From Nocardia iowensis (GTDB lineage Bacteria; Actinomycetota; Actinomycetes; Mycobacteriales; Mycobacteriaceae), in assembly GCF_019222765.1 (NCBI RefSeq), contig NZ_CP078145.1:7564001-7628000 (forward strand): a stretch of DNA of 64,000 bases, read 5' to 3'. The notes beneath the pieces are model-generated. The model searched no databases. It saw only the letters and a program-made list of their open reading frames with translations, and was not told the origin of the DNA. The translations under genes and the position numbers were made by a program. Positions 1 to 8,449 of the stretch are shown piece by piece. Every line of letters begins with the position of its first letter. Positions within the stretch are counted from its first letter, which is position 1.

Positions 1-542
1 GCGGCTTCGAGGACGGCCGGGAACGCGGCGGCCCCTTCGGCGGTGCGGGCACGGTCCCACGTGTCGGCGGCGTTCGAGATGGTGGCGGCGTTGCCGTCGG
101 GCACGGTGATGCCGATCTTCTCGACGAGTCCGAGCCCTTCATCCTTCAGCCCGCTGCCGGGGCCGCCCGCACTCGGTAGCGGCACCCGGCAATTGAGTGC
201 CGGGTACATCGGTGCCGGTGGTTTTACCGGTGCGGGTCCGGCGTTCATCGTGGCCCCGTGCTCATCGAGGGCGCGCTGGTAGCCGAGCTCGTTGAGGATG
301 ATGGCGTAGCTGTGGGCGGCGGTGGCGACTCGGGTGACCATGCGCAGGATCTCGGTCGCGCGAGCGTCGTAGGTCCGCGCCCACTCCTTGGCGTCGCTGT
401 AGCTGCCCGCCATATCGGTCGCCTTGGCGAGTTCGGGCCATTGGGCGTCGACGGCAGCCCACCAGGCCGACGCGCCCGCGGCCACCTTCGCGGCGGTGTC
501 GTAGTAGGTGGTGACGTCGACGTCGAGAACAGTGCCGGTCAC
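1..542 (-). CDS. Putative T7SS (ESX) effector, N-terminal part only
   Basis: The gene runs off the left edge; 180 codons are visible. It is read from a GTG at 542 whose first bases overlap the TGA of the WXG100 gene upstream, so the two look translationally coupled. The visible part is helical and Ala-rich with a tryptophan cluster (SAWWAAVDAQWPEL, about residues 24-37), as in the WXG100-like N-terminal domain of long ESX substrates. A Pro-rich linker follows near residue 110 and then a second domain cut by the edge. Placement behind two WXG100 genes suggests an exported effector, possibly a polymorphic toxin, but the active domain lies outside the window, so its activity cannot be named. Confidence 0.7.
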   Translation of the reverse strand, partial: MTGTVLDVDVTTYYDTAAKVAAGASAWWAAVDAQWPELAKATDMAGSYSDAKEWARTYDARATEILRMVTRVATAAHSYAIILNELGYQRALDEHGATMNAGPAPVKPPAPMYPALNCRVPLPSAGGPGSGLKDEGLGLVEKIGITVPDGNAATISNAADTWDRARTAEGAAAFPAVLEA

Positions 543-850
543 CGCGCGGATCCACCACCGCGCCCGAGCATCGCGATATTCGCTGCCGAGCCTTGCTCGT
601 AGGACCGGCGGGCCGCTGTTGCGGCAGCCTGCATCTTCGCCAGGCCGTCAGCGATCTTCGCGGCGGCGGTGGTCCATTCGGTATGCGCGGTAGCGTGCGC
701 GTCTGCCGCGGCACCGGTCCAGGTTGCCTGCACAGCGGCCATGCGCTCGTCCACCTCACGCAAGGACTCGTTCACGAACCCCGCCAAGCTGGCCACCTTG
801 GCTGTCACCGCTTCCAGCTGTGCGAGGTCTACGCGATACTGCTCGGTCAA
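539..850 (-). CDS. WXG100 (ESAT-6-like) T7SS substrate
   Basis: A 103-residue helical hairpin protein. The hairpin turn carries W-T-G at about residues 44-46 (VQATWTGAAADAHATAH), the WXG-family signature, and the length is normal for the family. Proteins of this type form dimers that carry themselves or a partner through an ESX secretion system. The start is a TTG at 850 with a GGGGGA ribosome-binding site about 9 bases upstream. It is the middle gene of a three-gene run (WXG100, WXG100, long effector) and overlaps the next gene by 4 bp, so it probably forms the export partner for its neighbours. Confidence 0.85.
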   Translation of the reverse strand: MTEQYRVDLAQLEAVTAKVASLAGFVNESLREVDERMAAVQATWTGAAADAHATAHTEWTTAAAKIADGLAKMQAAATAARRSYEQGSAANIAMLGRGGGSAR

Positions 851-900
851 TGTCGTTGTCCCCCACAGGCCGCGGATCGGATGTTTCGCTCGAGGTGGAG

Positions 901-1215
901 CTAGGGCAAGTCCAGCGAGCTGACGGCGCTCGCGGTGCTGGAGTCGGTCGCGGCCGTGCGATCGACCACTACGCCGAGTAGATCGGCCATGTCGGCCAGC
1001 GCTTCGAAAACGGCCATGGCGGCAGTGTGGGTTTCGTCCCAGGCCTGGGCGTAGGCGGTAGCCGCGGTGCCGCGCCAGCTCGACATGAGCCCTTCGACAT
1101 CGGCCGATCCCGAGCGCAGGCCGTTGATGAGGTTTTGGGCGGTCAGCTGCACGTAGCGACCGGCGTCGGACACGTGATCGGGGACCAGGGCGAAGGTGGG
1201 AGCGGTGTCGGTCAC
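901..1215 (-). CDS. WXG100-like T7SS substrate
   Basis: A 104-residue protein predicted as two helices around S-W-R-G (about residues 46-49), fitting the WXG100 family. It starts at a GTG (1215) preceded by GAGGAA. It lies directly upstream of a second WXG100 gene, which suggests a heterodimer like EsxA/EsxB, and 22 bp downstream of dapE on the same strand, so it may be read from the dapE transcript. No ESX core gene (EccC, EccD, MycP) is in the window, so export would need machinery encoded elsewhere. Confidence 0.8.
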   Translation of the reverse strand: MTDTAPTFALVPDHVSDAGRYVQLTAQNLINGLRSGSADVEGLMSSWRGTAATAYAQAWDETHTAAMAVFEALADMADLLGVVVDRTAATDSSTASAVSSLDLP

Positions 1216-1237
1216 GGATGTTCCTCGGGTTTCGTGG

Positions 1238-2341
1238 TCAGTCCGTCGAGCCGGTCAGGTAGGTGCGCAGCATGGCGGTGACGGCGGTGATCTGGTCGAC
1301 CGGGACGTGCTCGTCGCGCTTGTGGGCGAGGTTGGGGTCGCCGGGGCCGAAGTTGACGGCGGGGATGCCGCGGGCGGCGAACCGGGAGACGTCGGTCCAG
1401 CCGTACTTGGCGCGCACTCCGCCGCCACCGTGGCTGTTCACCGAGGCGACCAGGTCCTTGGCGGCGGGGGCGGTCAGCCCTGGCAGCGCGCCCGGGGCGG
1501 AATCGGTCACCTCGAAGGTCAGCTCGAGGCCGTCGAACACCTCGCGGACATGCTCGACGGCTTGGGTCACGGTGCGGTCGGGCGCGAAGCGGAAGTTCAC
1601 GTCCACCTCGGCCGCGTCGGGGACCACATTGCCCGCCACTCCGCCGAAAACCCGTACCGCGGACAGCCCTTCGCGGTAGACGCACCCGTCGATGTCGACC
1701 TCGCGGGCGCGGTAGTCGGCCAGCCGTTGCAGGATCGGTGCCAGGCGGTGAATCGCGTTGTCGCCCAACCAGGCTCGTGCCGAATGCGCGCGCACCCCGG
1801 CGGTGGACAGCCGAACCCGCAGCGTCCCTTGGCAACCCGCCTCGATCCAGCCGCCGGACGGTTCGCCGAGCACCGCCAGGTCACCGGCAAGCCACTCCGG
1901 CAGGTCGCGTTCGATGTGCCCGAGTCCATTGAATTCCGAAGCGATTTCCTCGCAGTCGTAGAAGATCAGCGTCAGATCGTGCACCGGCTCGGCGACCGTC
2001 GCGGCCAGATGCAGGAACACCGCGTCGCCGGACTTCATATCGACCGATCCGCAGCCGTACAGCACCCGCTCACCCGCCGCGTTCACCGCGAAGTGGCCCG
2101 GCACGTTGTCGGCGATCGGCACGGTATCCAAGTGACCGGCCAGCACCACCCGGGTCGGCAGCCCGCGATTCGTCCGCGCCAGCACCACATTCCCGTGCCG
2201 TAGCACCTCGAATCCGCTGGTCTGCTCCCGCAGCGCCTGTTCGACGAGATCGGTGATCGCCAGTTCGTCCCGAGAAACGCTCGGAATGTCGACAAGAGCG
2301 GCGGTCAGCGTAATCGGGTCGGCACGCAGGTCGATGGTCAC
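1238..2341 (-). CDS. dapE: Succinyl-diaminopimelate desuccinylase DapE
   Basis: A 367-residue M20-family metallohydrolase that removes succinate from N-succinyl-LL-diaminopimelate in the succinylase route to meso-DAP and lysine. The dinuclear zinc-site motifs are present: GHLDTVP (His70, Asp72), SVDMKSGD (Asp101) and YDCEE (Glu131-Glu132). Length is normal for actinobacterial DapE. It is divergent from dapD across an 85-bp gap, so one intergenic region should hold both promoters. It matches Rv1202 of M. tuberculosis, also next to dapD. The cytoplasmic product is needed for peptidoglycan cross-links. Confidence 0.95.
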   Translation of the reverse strand: MTIDLRADPITLTAALVDIPSVSRDELAITDLVEQALREQTSGFEVLRHGNVVLARTNRGLPTRVVLAGHLDTVPIADNVPGHFAVNAAGERVLYGCGSVDMKSGDAVFLHLAATVAEPVHDLTLIFYDCEEIASEFNGLGHIERDLPEWLAGDLAVLGEPSGGWIEAGCQGTLRVRLSTAGVRAHSARAWLGDNAIHRLAPILQRLADYRAREVDIDGCVYREGLSAVRVFGGVAGNVVPDAAEVDVNFRFAPDRTVTQAVEHVREVFDGLELTFEVTDSAPGALPGLTAPAAKDLVASVNSHGGGGVRAKYGWTDVSRFAARGIPAVNFGPGDPNLAHKRDEHVPVDQITAVTAMLRTYLTGSTD

Positions 2342-2425
2342 GTACCCACCCTACGACCGTGTCGAACGGCACCGGCGCGGAGCAGGCTCACCACGGGTGA
2401 CGGCGGGTCGGTAACCTCTGTGGAC

Positions 2426-3373
2426 GTGAGTACTCAGGGAGCAGCAGCAGTCGGTATCGCCAATGTGACCGCGGACGGGACCGTCCTCGACACCTGGTAC
2501 CCGAGCCCGGAACTCGGCGAGTTCGCCGAGACCGGGACCAAGCGGCTGGACGACGCGCCCGCCGAGTACGCGGCGCTGCTCGGCTTCGACGAGGCGCGCG
2601 GTGTCGATGTGGTCGCGGTGCGCACGACGATCGCCGATCTGTCCGTCGCCCCCGTCGACGCGCACGACGTCTACCTGCGCCTGCACCTGCTCTCGCACCG
2701 GCTGGTCCGGCCGCACGGGGTGAGCCTCGACGGCCAGTTCGGGCTGCTGAGCAATGTGGTGTGGACCAACCACGGTCCGGCGGCGGTCGACGGCTTCGAG
2801 ACCACCCGCGCCAAGCTGCGCGCCCGCGGCCCGGTGACCGTGTACAGCGTCGACAAGTTCCCGCGCATGGTCGACTACGTCGTTCCGTCCGGCGTGCGCA
2901 TCGGCGACGCGGACCGGGTCCGGCTCGGCGCGCACCTCGCCTCCGGCACCACCGTCATGCACGAGGGCTTCGTGAACTTCAACGCGGGCACCCTCGGCAA
3001 CTCCATGGTCGAGGGGCGCATTTCCGCGGGTGTGGTGGTCGGCGACGGCTCCGATATCGGCGGCGGCGCGTCCACCATGGGCACCCTCTCCGGCGGCGGC
3101 ACCACCATCATCTCCATCGGCGAACGTTCCCTGCTCGGCGCCAACTCCGGCCTCGGCATCCCGCTCGGCGACGACTGCGTCCTGGAAGCGGGCCTCTACC
3201 TGACCGCGGGCACCAAGGTCACCGCCCCCGACGGCACCGTCACCAAGGCCGCCGAATTCAGCGGCCAGAACAACCTCCTCTTCCGCCGCAACTCCGTCAC
3301 CGGCGCGGTAGAAGTGGTCCCCCGCAAGGGAACCGGCATCGAACTCAACGCCGCCCTGCACGCCAACGACTGA
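2426..3373 (+). CDS. dapD: Tetrahydrodipicolinate N-succinyltransferase DapD
   Basis: Transfers succinyl from succinyl-CoA to tetrahydrodipicolinate, the first committed step of the succinylase branch of DAP synthesis. After an alpha/beta N-terminal domain, roughly residues 160-285 show the hexapeptide pattern of a left-handed beta-helix (repeated [LIV]-G-x4 units such as [11 protein letters not shown] and [13 protein letters not shown]). About 315 residues is normal for the actinobacterial type, which works as a trimer. The GTG at 2426 gives an N-terminus [10 protein letters not shown] that resembles mycobacterial DapD; an in-frame GTG two codons earlier (2420) is the alternative. Divergent from dapE. 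Confidence 0.95.
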   Translation: MSTQGAAAVGIANVTADGTVLDTWYPSPELGEFAETGTKRLDDAPAEYAALLGFDEARGVDVVAVRTTIADLSVAPVDAHDVYLRLHLLSHRLVRPHGVSLDGQFGLLSNVVWTNHGPAAVDGFETTRAKLRARGPVTVYSVDKFPRMVDYVVPSGVRIGDADRVRLGAHLASGTTVMHEGFVNFNAGTLGNSMVEGRISAGVVVGDGSDIGGGASTMGTLSGGGTTIISIGERSLLGANSGLGIPLGDDCVLEAGLYLTAGTKVTAPDGTVTKAAEFSGQNNLLFRRNSVTGAVEVVPRKGTGIELNAALHAND

Positions 3374-3495
3374 CTCGACGCCCCGTGGCAAGCCACGAGC
3401 AGCGCGCTCATTGACCTGCCGCGCACGAAATCGCTGGCGTATTCCGGCGCGGCAGACGAACTCACGCGCGGCGAGTTCCGTCGCGGTCGGCGAGC

Positions 3496-4923
3496 TCAGG
3501 TGAGGCGCTTCTTTTGGACTTTGCCCATGGCGTTGCGGGGCAAGGAATCGACTACGCGGATTTCGCGGGGGCGTTTGTGGACGGAGAGTTGTTCGGCCAC
3601 ATAGGTGATCAGGTCTTGTTCGATCGACGCAGGCGCGGTGGGGCGTAGGACGACGAAGGCGACTATGCGCTGGCCGAGGTCGGGGTCGGGGAGGCCGACG
3701 ACGGCGGCCTCGGCGACGTCCGGGTGACCGAGGAGGACGGTTTCGACTTCGCCTGCGCCGATGCGGTAGCCACCGGATTTGATGAGGTCCACCGATTCGC
3801 GACCGACGATGCGGTGGAAGCCGTCGGCGTCGATGGCGGCGACGTCGCCGGTCTTGAACCAGCCGTCGTCGGTCCAGCTTTCGGCAGTGGCTTCGGGTCG
3901 GTTGAGGTAGCCGTCGAAGAGCATCGGGCCGGAAACCTGGAGGCCGCCGATGCTTTCACCGTCATGCGCGACATCGGCGCCGGATTCGTCGCGCAACCGG
4001 GTCCGCACGCCTCGCACCGGGGTGCCGACCCACCCGGGGCGGCGCTCACCGTCGGCGCGGGTGGACAAGGTGATCATGGTTTCGCTCATGCCGTAGCGCT
4101 CGATGGGCGCGTGGCCGGTGAGTTCACGCAACCGCTCGAAGACCGGAACGGGCAGCGGTGCACTACCGGACACGAGCAGTCGAGCGTCCGCCAATCGCTT
4201 TGCGGCAGCTGGATCTTCGACGATGCGCGACCACACGGTCGGCACCCCGAAGTACAGCGTGCCCGACGCGGCGGCATACGCCTGGGGGGTCGGCTTGCCG
4301 GTATGCACCAGCGGGCTGCCGACCCGCAGCGGGCCGAGCACGCCGAGGATCAGGCCGTGCACGTGGAACAACGGAAGTCCGTGTACCAGCACGTCGTTCG
4401 CGGTCCACGCCCACGCATCGGCCAGTGCGTCCAATCCGGCCGCGATCGCACCGCGGCTGAGCACAACGCCTTTCGGCAATCCGGTCGTCCCGGAGGTGTA
4501 CAGCACGAAAGCTGTTGTGGCGGAGTCGGGTTCAGGGTAGGTGTGCCACGACCTGGCGTGCACCCGCACCGGAATCACGGGCAGCTCGCTCCCCTCCTGC
4601 GCTTTCCCGAGCCACGCTTGCGCCCCGGAATCGGCCAGGATGTGCGCGAGTTCCGCGGTGCCCGAATCCGGCGGCACCGGAACGACGGTCACGCCCGCGA
4701 TCAGGCAGCCGACGATCGCGAGCACCGTGGTGACGGTCGGCTCGGCCAGCACCGCGACCCGATCGGCGCGGGCAACGCGTTCGGCCACCGATGTCGCGGC
4801 ACCGAGCAGATCACTGCGCGAGAGCGTCACCCCGTCGATGGTGACGGCATTCGGAATATCCGCGCCGCCTGCGACGGCGAGCGGGTTCAGGGAACTGAGC
4901 AGCAGCGGCGGACCGAACGACAT
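3496..4923 (-). CDS. fadD36: Acyl-CoA synthetase, FadD36-like
   Basis: A 475-residue adenylate-forming enzyme (ANL superfamily) that activates an acid as acyl-AMP and then acyl-CoA. The P-loop-like motif TSGTTGLPKGV lies at about residues 143-153, the RYGMSET adenine-pocket motif near the middle, and the catalytic C-terminal lysine in NAMGKVQK (Lys468). It is short for the family, which usually runs 500-560 residues, but this matches mycobacterial FadD36 (Rv1193), which also sits between dapD and the proline genes. The substrate cannot be read from sequence; a short or medium acid is likely given the compact form. Confidence 0.85.
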   Translation of the reverse strand: MSFGPPLLLSSLNPLAVAGGADIPNAVTIDGVTLSRSDLLGAATSVAERVARADRVAVLAEPTVTTVLAIVGCLIAGVTVVPVPPDSGTAELAHILADSGAQAWLGKAQEGSELPVIPVRVHARSWHTYPEPDSATTAFVLYTSGTTGLPKGVVLSRGAIAAGLDALADAWAWTANDVLVHGLPLFHVHGLILGVLGPLRVGSPLVHTGKPTPQAYAAASGTLYFGVPTVWSRIVEDPAAAKRLADARLLVSGSAPLPVPVFERLRELTGHAPIERYGMSETMITLSTRADGERRPGWVGTPVRGVRTRLRDESGADVAHDGESIGGLQVSGPMLFDGYLNRPEATAESWTDDGWFKTGDVAAIDADGFHRIVGRESVDLIKSGGYRIGAGEVETVLLGHPDVAEAAVVGLPDPDLGQRIVAFVVLRPTAPASIEQDLITYVAEQLSVHKRPREIRVVDSLPRNAMGKVQKKRLT

Positions 4924-5033
4924 GCGCCCAAACTACTTCGCCCCGCCCCGGGCGCCTCGACCGATCACAGGTGAATGACGCTGCGATGTGACGGTTGACA
5001 CAGCGGGTGAGGCGGTGACAAAGTTCATGTACA

Positions 5034-5045
5034 ACCTTCTCATTG
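5034..5045. promoter_or_regulatory. 12-bp element shared by both MpaB-family promoters
   Basis: ACCTTCTCATTG occurs here 15 bp before the start of the 5061 gene. Its exact reverse complement, CAATGAGAAGGT, lies at 7426-7437 ahead of the paralogous 7503 gene. A perfect 12-bp match in two otherwise different upstream regions suggests one regulator acting on both genes, plausibly the TetR protein encoded between them. A TTGACA box is present at 4995-5000, but no convincing -10 box at the usual distance was found. Confidence 0.45.
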
Positions 5046-5060
5046 AGCTAGGGGTCAACG

Positions 5061-5915
5061 ATGACCACGCCACTTCGCGCAACGACGCACGTCGCCGAGC
5101 CGTCGGACGATATCGACATCACCCAGTTCATCGATGGCATCGCCGGCCTACTCGCCGGCACCGCCAACGTCATCATGCAGCTCAGCAACCGCCCCGTCGG
5201 CTACGGCGTCGTGGAAAGCACCGTCGACAGCGGAAAAGTCATGCTGCACCCGGTCAAGCGGTTACGCACCACCGTCACCTATCTCGCCGTGGCCATGCTC
5301 GGCACCGACGCGGAGCGCGAGGACTACCGCGAAGCCGTCAATCGCTCGCACCGGCCGGTGCGTTCGACCTCGGCAAGTCCGGTGCGGTACAACGCATTCG
5401 ACCCGAACCTCCAGCTGTGGGTGGCCGCGTGCCTCTACTGGGGCGCGAAGGACCTGTACGAGCGCATGCACGGCCCGATGGACGAGCCCACCGCCGACGC
5501 CTTCTACCGCTACAGCGCCCGCCTCGGCACCACACTGCAGGTGCGGCCGGACATGTGGCCCGTCGATCGGCAAGCCTTCGCCGCGTACTGGGACAAGAAT
5601 CTGGCCACCACCACGATCGACCCGCCGATCCGCGACTACTTCGACGACCTGATCGATTTGAAGATGCTGCCCCGCCCGGTACAACTCACCTTCGGCCGCA
5701 TGCACCGCTTCTTCGTCATCGGCTTGCTCCCCCAGCACCTCCGCGACCAAATGGGCTGCACGTGGACTGCGCGCGACGATCGCGCCCTCGACCGCATCAT
5801 GCGCACCCTCGGCGCCACTCAGTCCCGGCTCCCCCGGCAGGCGCGCATGTTCCCGATCAACGCCTACCTGCTGGACCTGCGCATCCGCCGCCGCCTCGGG
5901 CTTCGCCTGGTCTGA
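5061..5915 (+). CDS. MpaB-family (DUF2236) oxygenase-like protein, copy 1
   Basis: A 284-residue protein of the DUF2236 family, the fold shared by fungal MpaB and the rubber oxygenase Lcp, whose characterised members use heme for oxidation. The family pattern is clear: VKRLRTTVTYLAVAMLGT followed by an SHRPVR histidine segment and YNAFDPNLQLWVAA. Length is typical of bacterial members. No signal peptide is visible, so it is probably cytoplasmic. It is paralogous along its whole length to the product of 7503-8384. Whether it is a true oxygenase, and on what substrate, cannot be read from sequence. An upstream element shared with the paralogue suggests co-regulation. Confidence 0.8.
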   Translation: MTTPLRATTHVAEPSDDIDITQFIDGIAGLLAGTANVIMQLSNRPVGYGVVESTVDSGKVMLHPVKRLRTTVTYLAVAMLGTDAEREDYREAVNRSHRPVRSTSASPVRYNAFDPNLQLWVAACLYWGAKDLYERMHGPMDEPTADAFYRYSARLGTTLQVRPDMWPVDRQAFAAYWDKNLATTTIDPPIRDYFDDLIDLKMLPRPVQLTFGRMHRFFVIGLLPQHLRDQMGCTWTARDDRALDRIMRTLGATQSRLPRQARMFPINAYLLDLRIRRRLGLRLV

Positions 5916-6004
5916 CAAACCGGTCCGGGCATTTCGCCGTCGAACAGTGTGATCTCGAAGGAGTCGGGCATTCCACCCGAAGGGGGCAGACCCAGGAGGA
6001 AACC

Positions 6005-6712
6005 ATGGGCCGTCGGACTGTGGCGATCGTTGCCGCTGGGCTCTTTTTCGCCCTTACCCCGCCGAACGCAAGCGCCGAGACGAGCGATCCCGATGCGGTG
6101 CCACCACGTACCGCGATCTCGGTTCGCTCCGGCATGGGCTTCCATGGGAGCACCGCCAACGAGCACGAGTCACGCACCGCGCTCTCGCTGGTCAAGCTCT
6201 ACCTCGCCGACTACACCCTGCGCCACGGCGACGGCTCCGACGCGGAGCGCGACCTGGCCGAGCGGATGATCCGCTATTCGGACGACGGAGCGGCGAGCGC
6301 CGTGGAAGCCAAATACCCGGACGCGACCGACACCATCGCGGCGGAATACCACCTCACCGCGACCGATAGCGGAGACAGTTGGGGCTTCGCCTTCACCAGC
6401 ACCGCCGACGTCGCCGATTTCCTCATCGCCAAGCTGCGCACCGACCCCCGCTCACCCATCTTCGAATGGATGGCCGCCGCGGGCGCCACCGCTGCCGACG
6501 GCACCGAACAAGACTGGGGAACTGCCCGATTGCCGTACGTCCTCGGCACCAAATGGGGTTGGTCCGATGTCGGCGTGCCCGAGGTCGCCTCGGCGTCGTA
6601 CGGCCGCGGCTTCGTGGTGGTCGCCCACACGCACGGGACCGCCGAAGAACAAACCGCCGACATCATGGCCGCGCTGCCGTACCTGGCGGACGATCTCGTC
6701 CCGTTCCCCTGA
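6005..6712 (+). CDS. Secreted serine beta-lactamase/PBP-fold protein
   Basis: A 235-residue protein with a Sec signal peptide (cleavage expected after NASA, residue 24). The mature part keeps the order of penicillin-interacting motifs: S-L-V-K (Ser61 and Lys64, an SxxK box) and S-D-D (92-94, in the place of SxN). The KTG box appears to be replaced by K-W-G (183-185). At about 210 mature residues it is smaller than class A beta-lactamases (about 265). The start is set by an AGGAGG site 5 bases ahead of ATG 6005. It may be a peptidase or a binding protein rather than a beta-lactamase. It sits between an MpaB-like gene and a convergent TetR gene. Confidence 0.65.
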   Translation: MGRRTVAIVAAGLFFALTPPNASAETSDPDAVPPRTAISVRSGMGFHGSTANEHESRTALSLVKLYLADYTLRHGDGSDAERDLAERMIRYSDDGAASAVEAKYPDATDTIAAEYHLTATDSGDSWGFAFTSTADVADFLIAKLRTDPRSPIFEWMAAAGATAADGTEQDWGTARLPYVLGTKWGWSDVGVPEVASASYGRGFVVVAHTHGTAEEQTADIMAALPYLADDLVPFP

Positions 6713-6718
6713 GCACCC

Positions 6719-7351
6719 TCATGGCACCCGAAACGACACCACCACGTGGTCTCTGGCGAATTGCCGGATCGCGGCGTCGTCGTGCAGCGGAATGACGGTC
6801 TGCGGCGTCAGCGCGAGCGACAGCGCGGTGCGAGCGATCATCTCGGCCAGCGGCTCCGGGTCGTAGGCGGGCAGCTTGCCTTCCTGCTGTAGCCGCGCGA
6901 TGAATTCGGCCAGATAGTCCCGGCCGAGCTCGAGCACCGGCGCACCCTTGGTCGTGAGATAGGGCAGCACCAGCTCGGGTTCGGTGGCCAGTAGCCGGTG
7001 CAGCAGCTGGTTGTCCCGCAGGCCGGTGATGAACGCGGCGAACAGCTCGACGATCTGCGCCTCCGCGCTCGCGTCGCGATCGACCTGCCGCTGTAGGGCG
7101 GCGTCGACCTGCTCGACGAACTCGCGGGTCTGCCGCAGCCCGACCGCCTCGATCAGATCGGTCTTGCTCGCGAAGCGCCGATAGAGCGTGGCGAGCGAGA
7201 GTCCGCAGCGCCGGGCCACCTCGACCATGCTGGTGCGCTTGATGCCGAAGTCCAGGAACGCCAGCAGCGCGGCGTCGAGCACCCGTGCCTGATTGCCGTC
7301 CTCCGGGCCCGTGCTCCGCACCAACGGCAGCAATCTGCTCAGCTTCGCCAT
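6719..7351 (-). CDS. TetR-family transcriptional regulator
   Basis: About 210 residues. The N-terminal helix-turn-helix is typical of TetR: RVLDAALLAFLDFGIKRTSM, then VARRCGLSLATLYRRFASK at about residues 44-62, followed by a helical ligand-binding domain. ATG 7351 gives the standard TetR N-terminus; a start 15 codons upstream (7396) is possible but would lengthen the arm. It is divergent from the MpaB-like gene at 7503, so the 150-bp gap is the natural place for its operator, and the two elements listed at 7426-7457 are candidates. The ligand is unknown. Confidence 0.85.
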   Translation of the reverse strand: MAKLSRLLPLVRSTGPEDGNQARVLDAALLAFLDFGIKRTSMVEVARRCGLSLATLYRRFASKTDLIEAVGLRQTREFVEQVDAALQRQVDRDASAEAQIVELFAAFITGLRDNQLLHRLLATEPELVLPYLTTKGAPVLELGRDYLAEFIARLQQEGKLPAYDPEPLAEMIARTALSLALTPQTVIPLHDDAAIRQFARDHVVVSFRVP

Positions 7352-7425
7352 GTCTGCCAGCCTATCCGGTCGCCGAAACGATGACACAAAAAGCATTGCA
7401 CAGCATCATTGACAGAGCATAGAGG

Positions 7426-7457
7426 CAATGAGAAGGTGAGATACAAATCTTCTCACC
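7426..7457. promoter_or_regulatory. Candidate TetR operator ahead of MpaB copy 2
   Basis: Two overlapping signals. CAATGAGAAGGT (7426-7437) is the exact reverse complement of the element before MpaB copy 1. An inverted repeat GGTGAGA (7435-7441) / TCTCACC (7451-7457) with a 9-bp spacer follows. The site lies between the divergent TetR gene and the 7503 start, the expected place for a TetR operator. Binding is an inference. Confidence 0.45.
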
Positions 7458-7502
7458 GCGTGCTCTCTGCGAGCGTCCGGAAACAGAAAGACGAGGTCGA
7501 CG

Positions 7503-8384
7503 ATGACCGCACCGCTGCGCGCCGCCACGCACGAGTCGGATCCGAGCCGGGCCGAGCTGTCCGCCGAGTCATTCACGCCGGAAACCATCCAGGAGTACAT
7601 GGACGGCATCGCGGCTTTCCTCGGCGGCACCGCCAACGTCATCATGCAGCTGAGCCTGCGCCCGGTCGGCCGCGGCGTGCTGGAGAGCACCGTGGACAGC
7701 GGCAAGGTCACCTTGCATCCGGTCAAGCGGCTGCGCACCACGCTGACCTACATCGCGGTCGCCATGATGGGGTCAGACGAGGAATGCGCGGTCTACCGCG
7801 AAGCCGTCAACCACTCGCACCGGCCGGTTCGCTCCGGGCCGCAGAGCCCGGTCAAATACAACGCCTTCGACCCGAAATTGCAGCTTTGGGTGGCGGCCAC
7901 GATCTACTGGGGCCTCGACGACCTGTACACCCGCATGCACGGTCCGCTGGATCCGGCGACCTCCGAGGCGCTCTACCAGTACAGCGCCCGGCTCGGCACC
8001 ACCTTGCAGATGCGGCAGGAGATGTGGCCCGCCAGCCGCGCGGAGTTCCTGCCGTGGTGGGAGGAGAACCTCGCGCAGCACCGGATCGAGCCCGCCCTGC
8101 GCGACTACTTCGACGCCCTCATCGACCTCGAAATGATGCCGCGGCCAATCCAATTCACCTTCGCCAAGCTCCAGCGGTTCATCGTGGCGGGATTGCTGCC
8201 ACAGCATGTCCGGGACGAGATGCGGATGACCTGGACCGAACGGGACCAGCGCCGATTCGACCGGCTGTTGCGGGGTATTTCCGTGGTACACACGCGGCTG
8301 CCCAAGCAGGCGCGGATGTTCCCGTTGAACGTCTACCTGTTCGATCTGCGCAGGCGGATGCGGCTGGGAAAGCCACTGGTGTAG
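7503..8384 (+). CDS. MpaB-family (DUF2236) oxygenase-like protein, copy 2
   Basis: A 293-residue paralogue of the 5061-5915 product, with the same opening (MTAPLRAATHE against MTTPLRATTHV), the same VKRLRTTLTYIAVAMMG block, NHSHRPVRS and YNAFDPKLQLWVAA, and the same C-terminal RLPKQARMFPLNVYLFDLR segment. It carries an extra stretch of about 10 residues near position 15. Family membership implies a possible heme-dependent oxidation, but no substrate can be named. It is divergent from the TetR gene and converges on pruB, separated by a hairpin. Confidence 0.8.
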   Translation: MTAPLRAATHESDPSRAELSAESFTPETIQEYMDGIAAFLGGTANVIMQLSLRPVGRGVLESTVDSGKVTLHPVKRLRTTLTYIAVAMMGSDEECAVYREAVNHSHRPVRSGPQSPVKYNAFDPKLQLWVAATIYWGLDDLYTRMHGPLDPATSEALYQYSARLGTTLQMRQEMWPASRAEFLPWWEENLAQHRIEPALRDYFDALIDLEMMPRPIQFTFAKLQRFIVAGLLPQHVRDEMRMTWTERDQRRFDRLLRGISVVHTRLPKQARMFPLNVYLFDLRRRMRLGKPLV

Positions 8385-8418
8385 GGACTTTCGGAGAAGG
8401 GACACCAGCGGACCGGTG

Positions 8419-8438
8419 GGCAGGGCACGCGCCCTGCC
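8419..8438. terminator. Hairpin between convergent genes
   Basis: A perfect 8-bp stem, GGCAGGGC / GCCCTGCC, with a 4-base loop lies between the stop codons of the convergent MpaB copy 2 and pruB. There is no long U-tract, which is usual for actinobacterial terminators. It could serve both directions. Confidence 0.6.
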
Positions 8439-8449
8439 ACTGCTTTACC

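Noticed and set aside
2351..3391. Minus-strand frame opposite dapD
   Set aside because: Antisense shadow; the plus strand encodes an intact DapD with hexapeptide repeats.
3384..3397. Hairpin CGTGG / CCACG after dapD
   Set aside because: Five-base stem without a U-tract is too weak to call a terminator.
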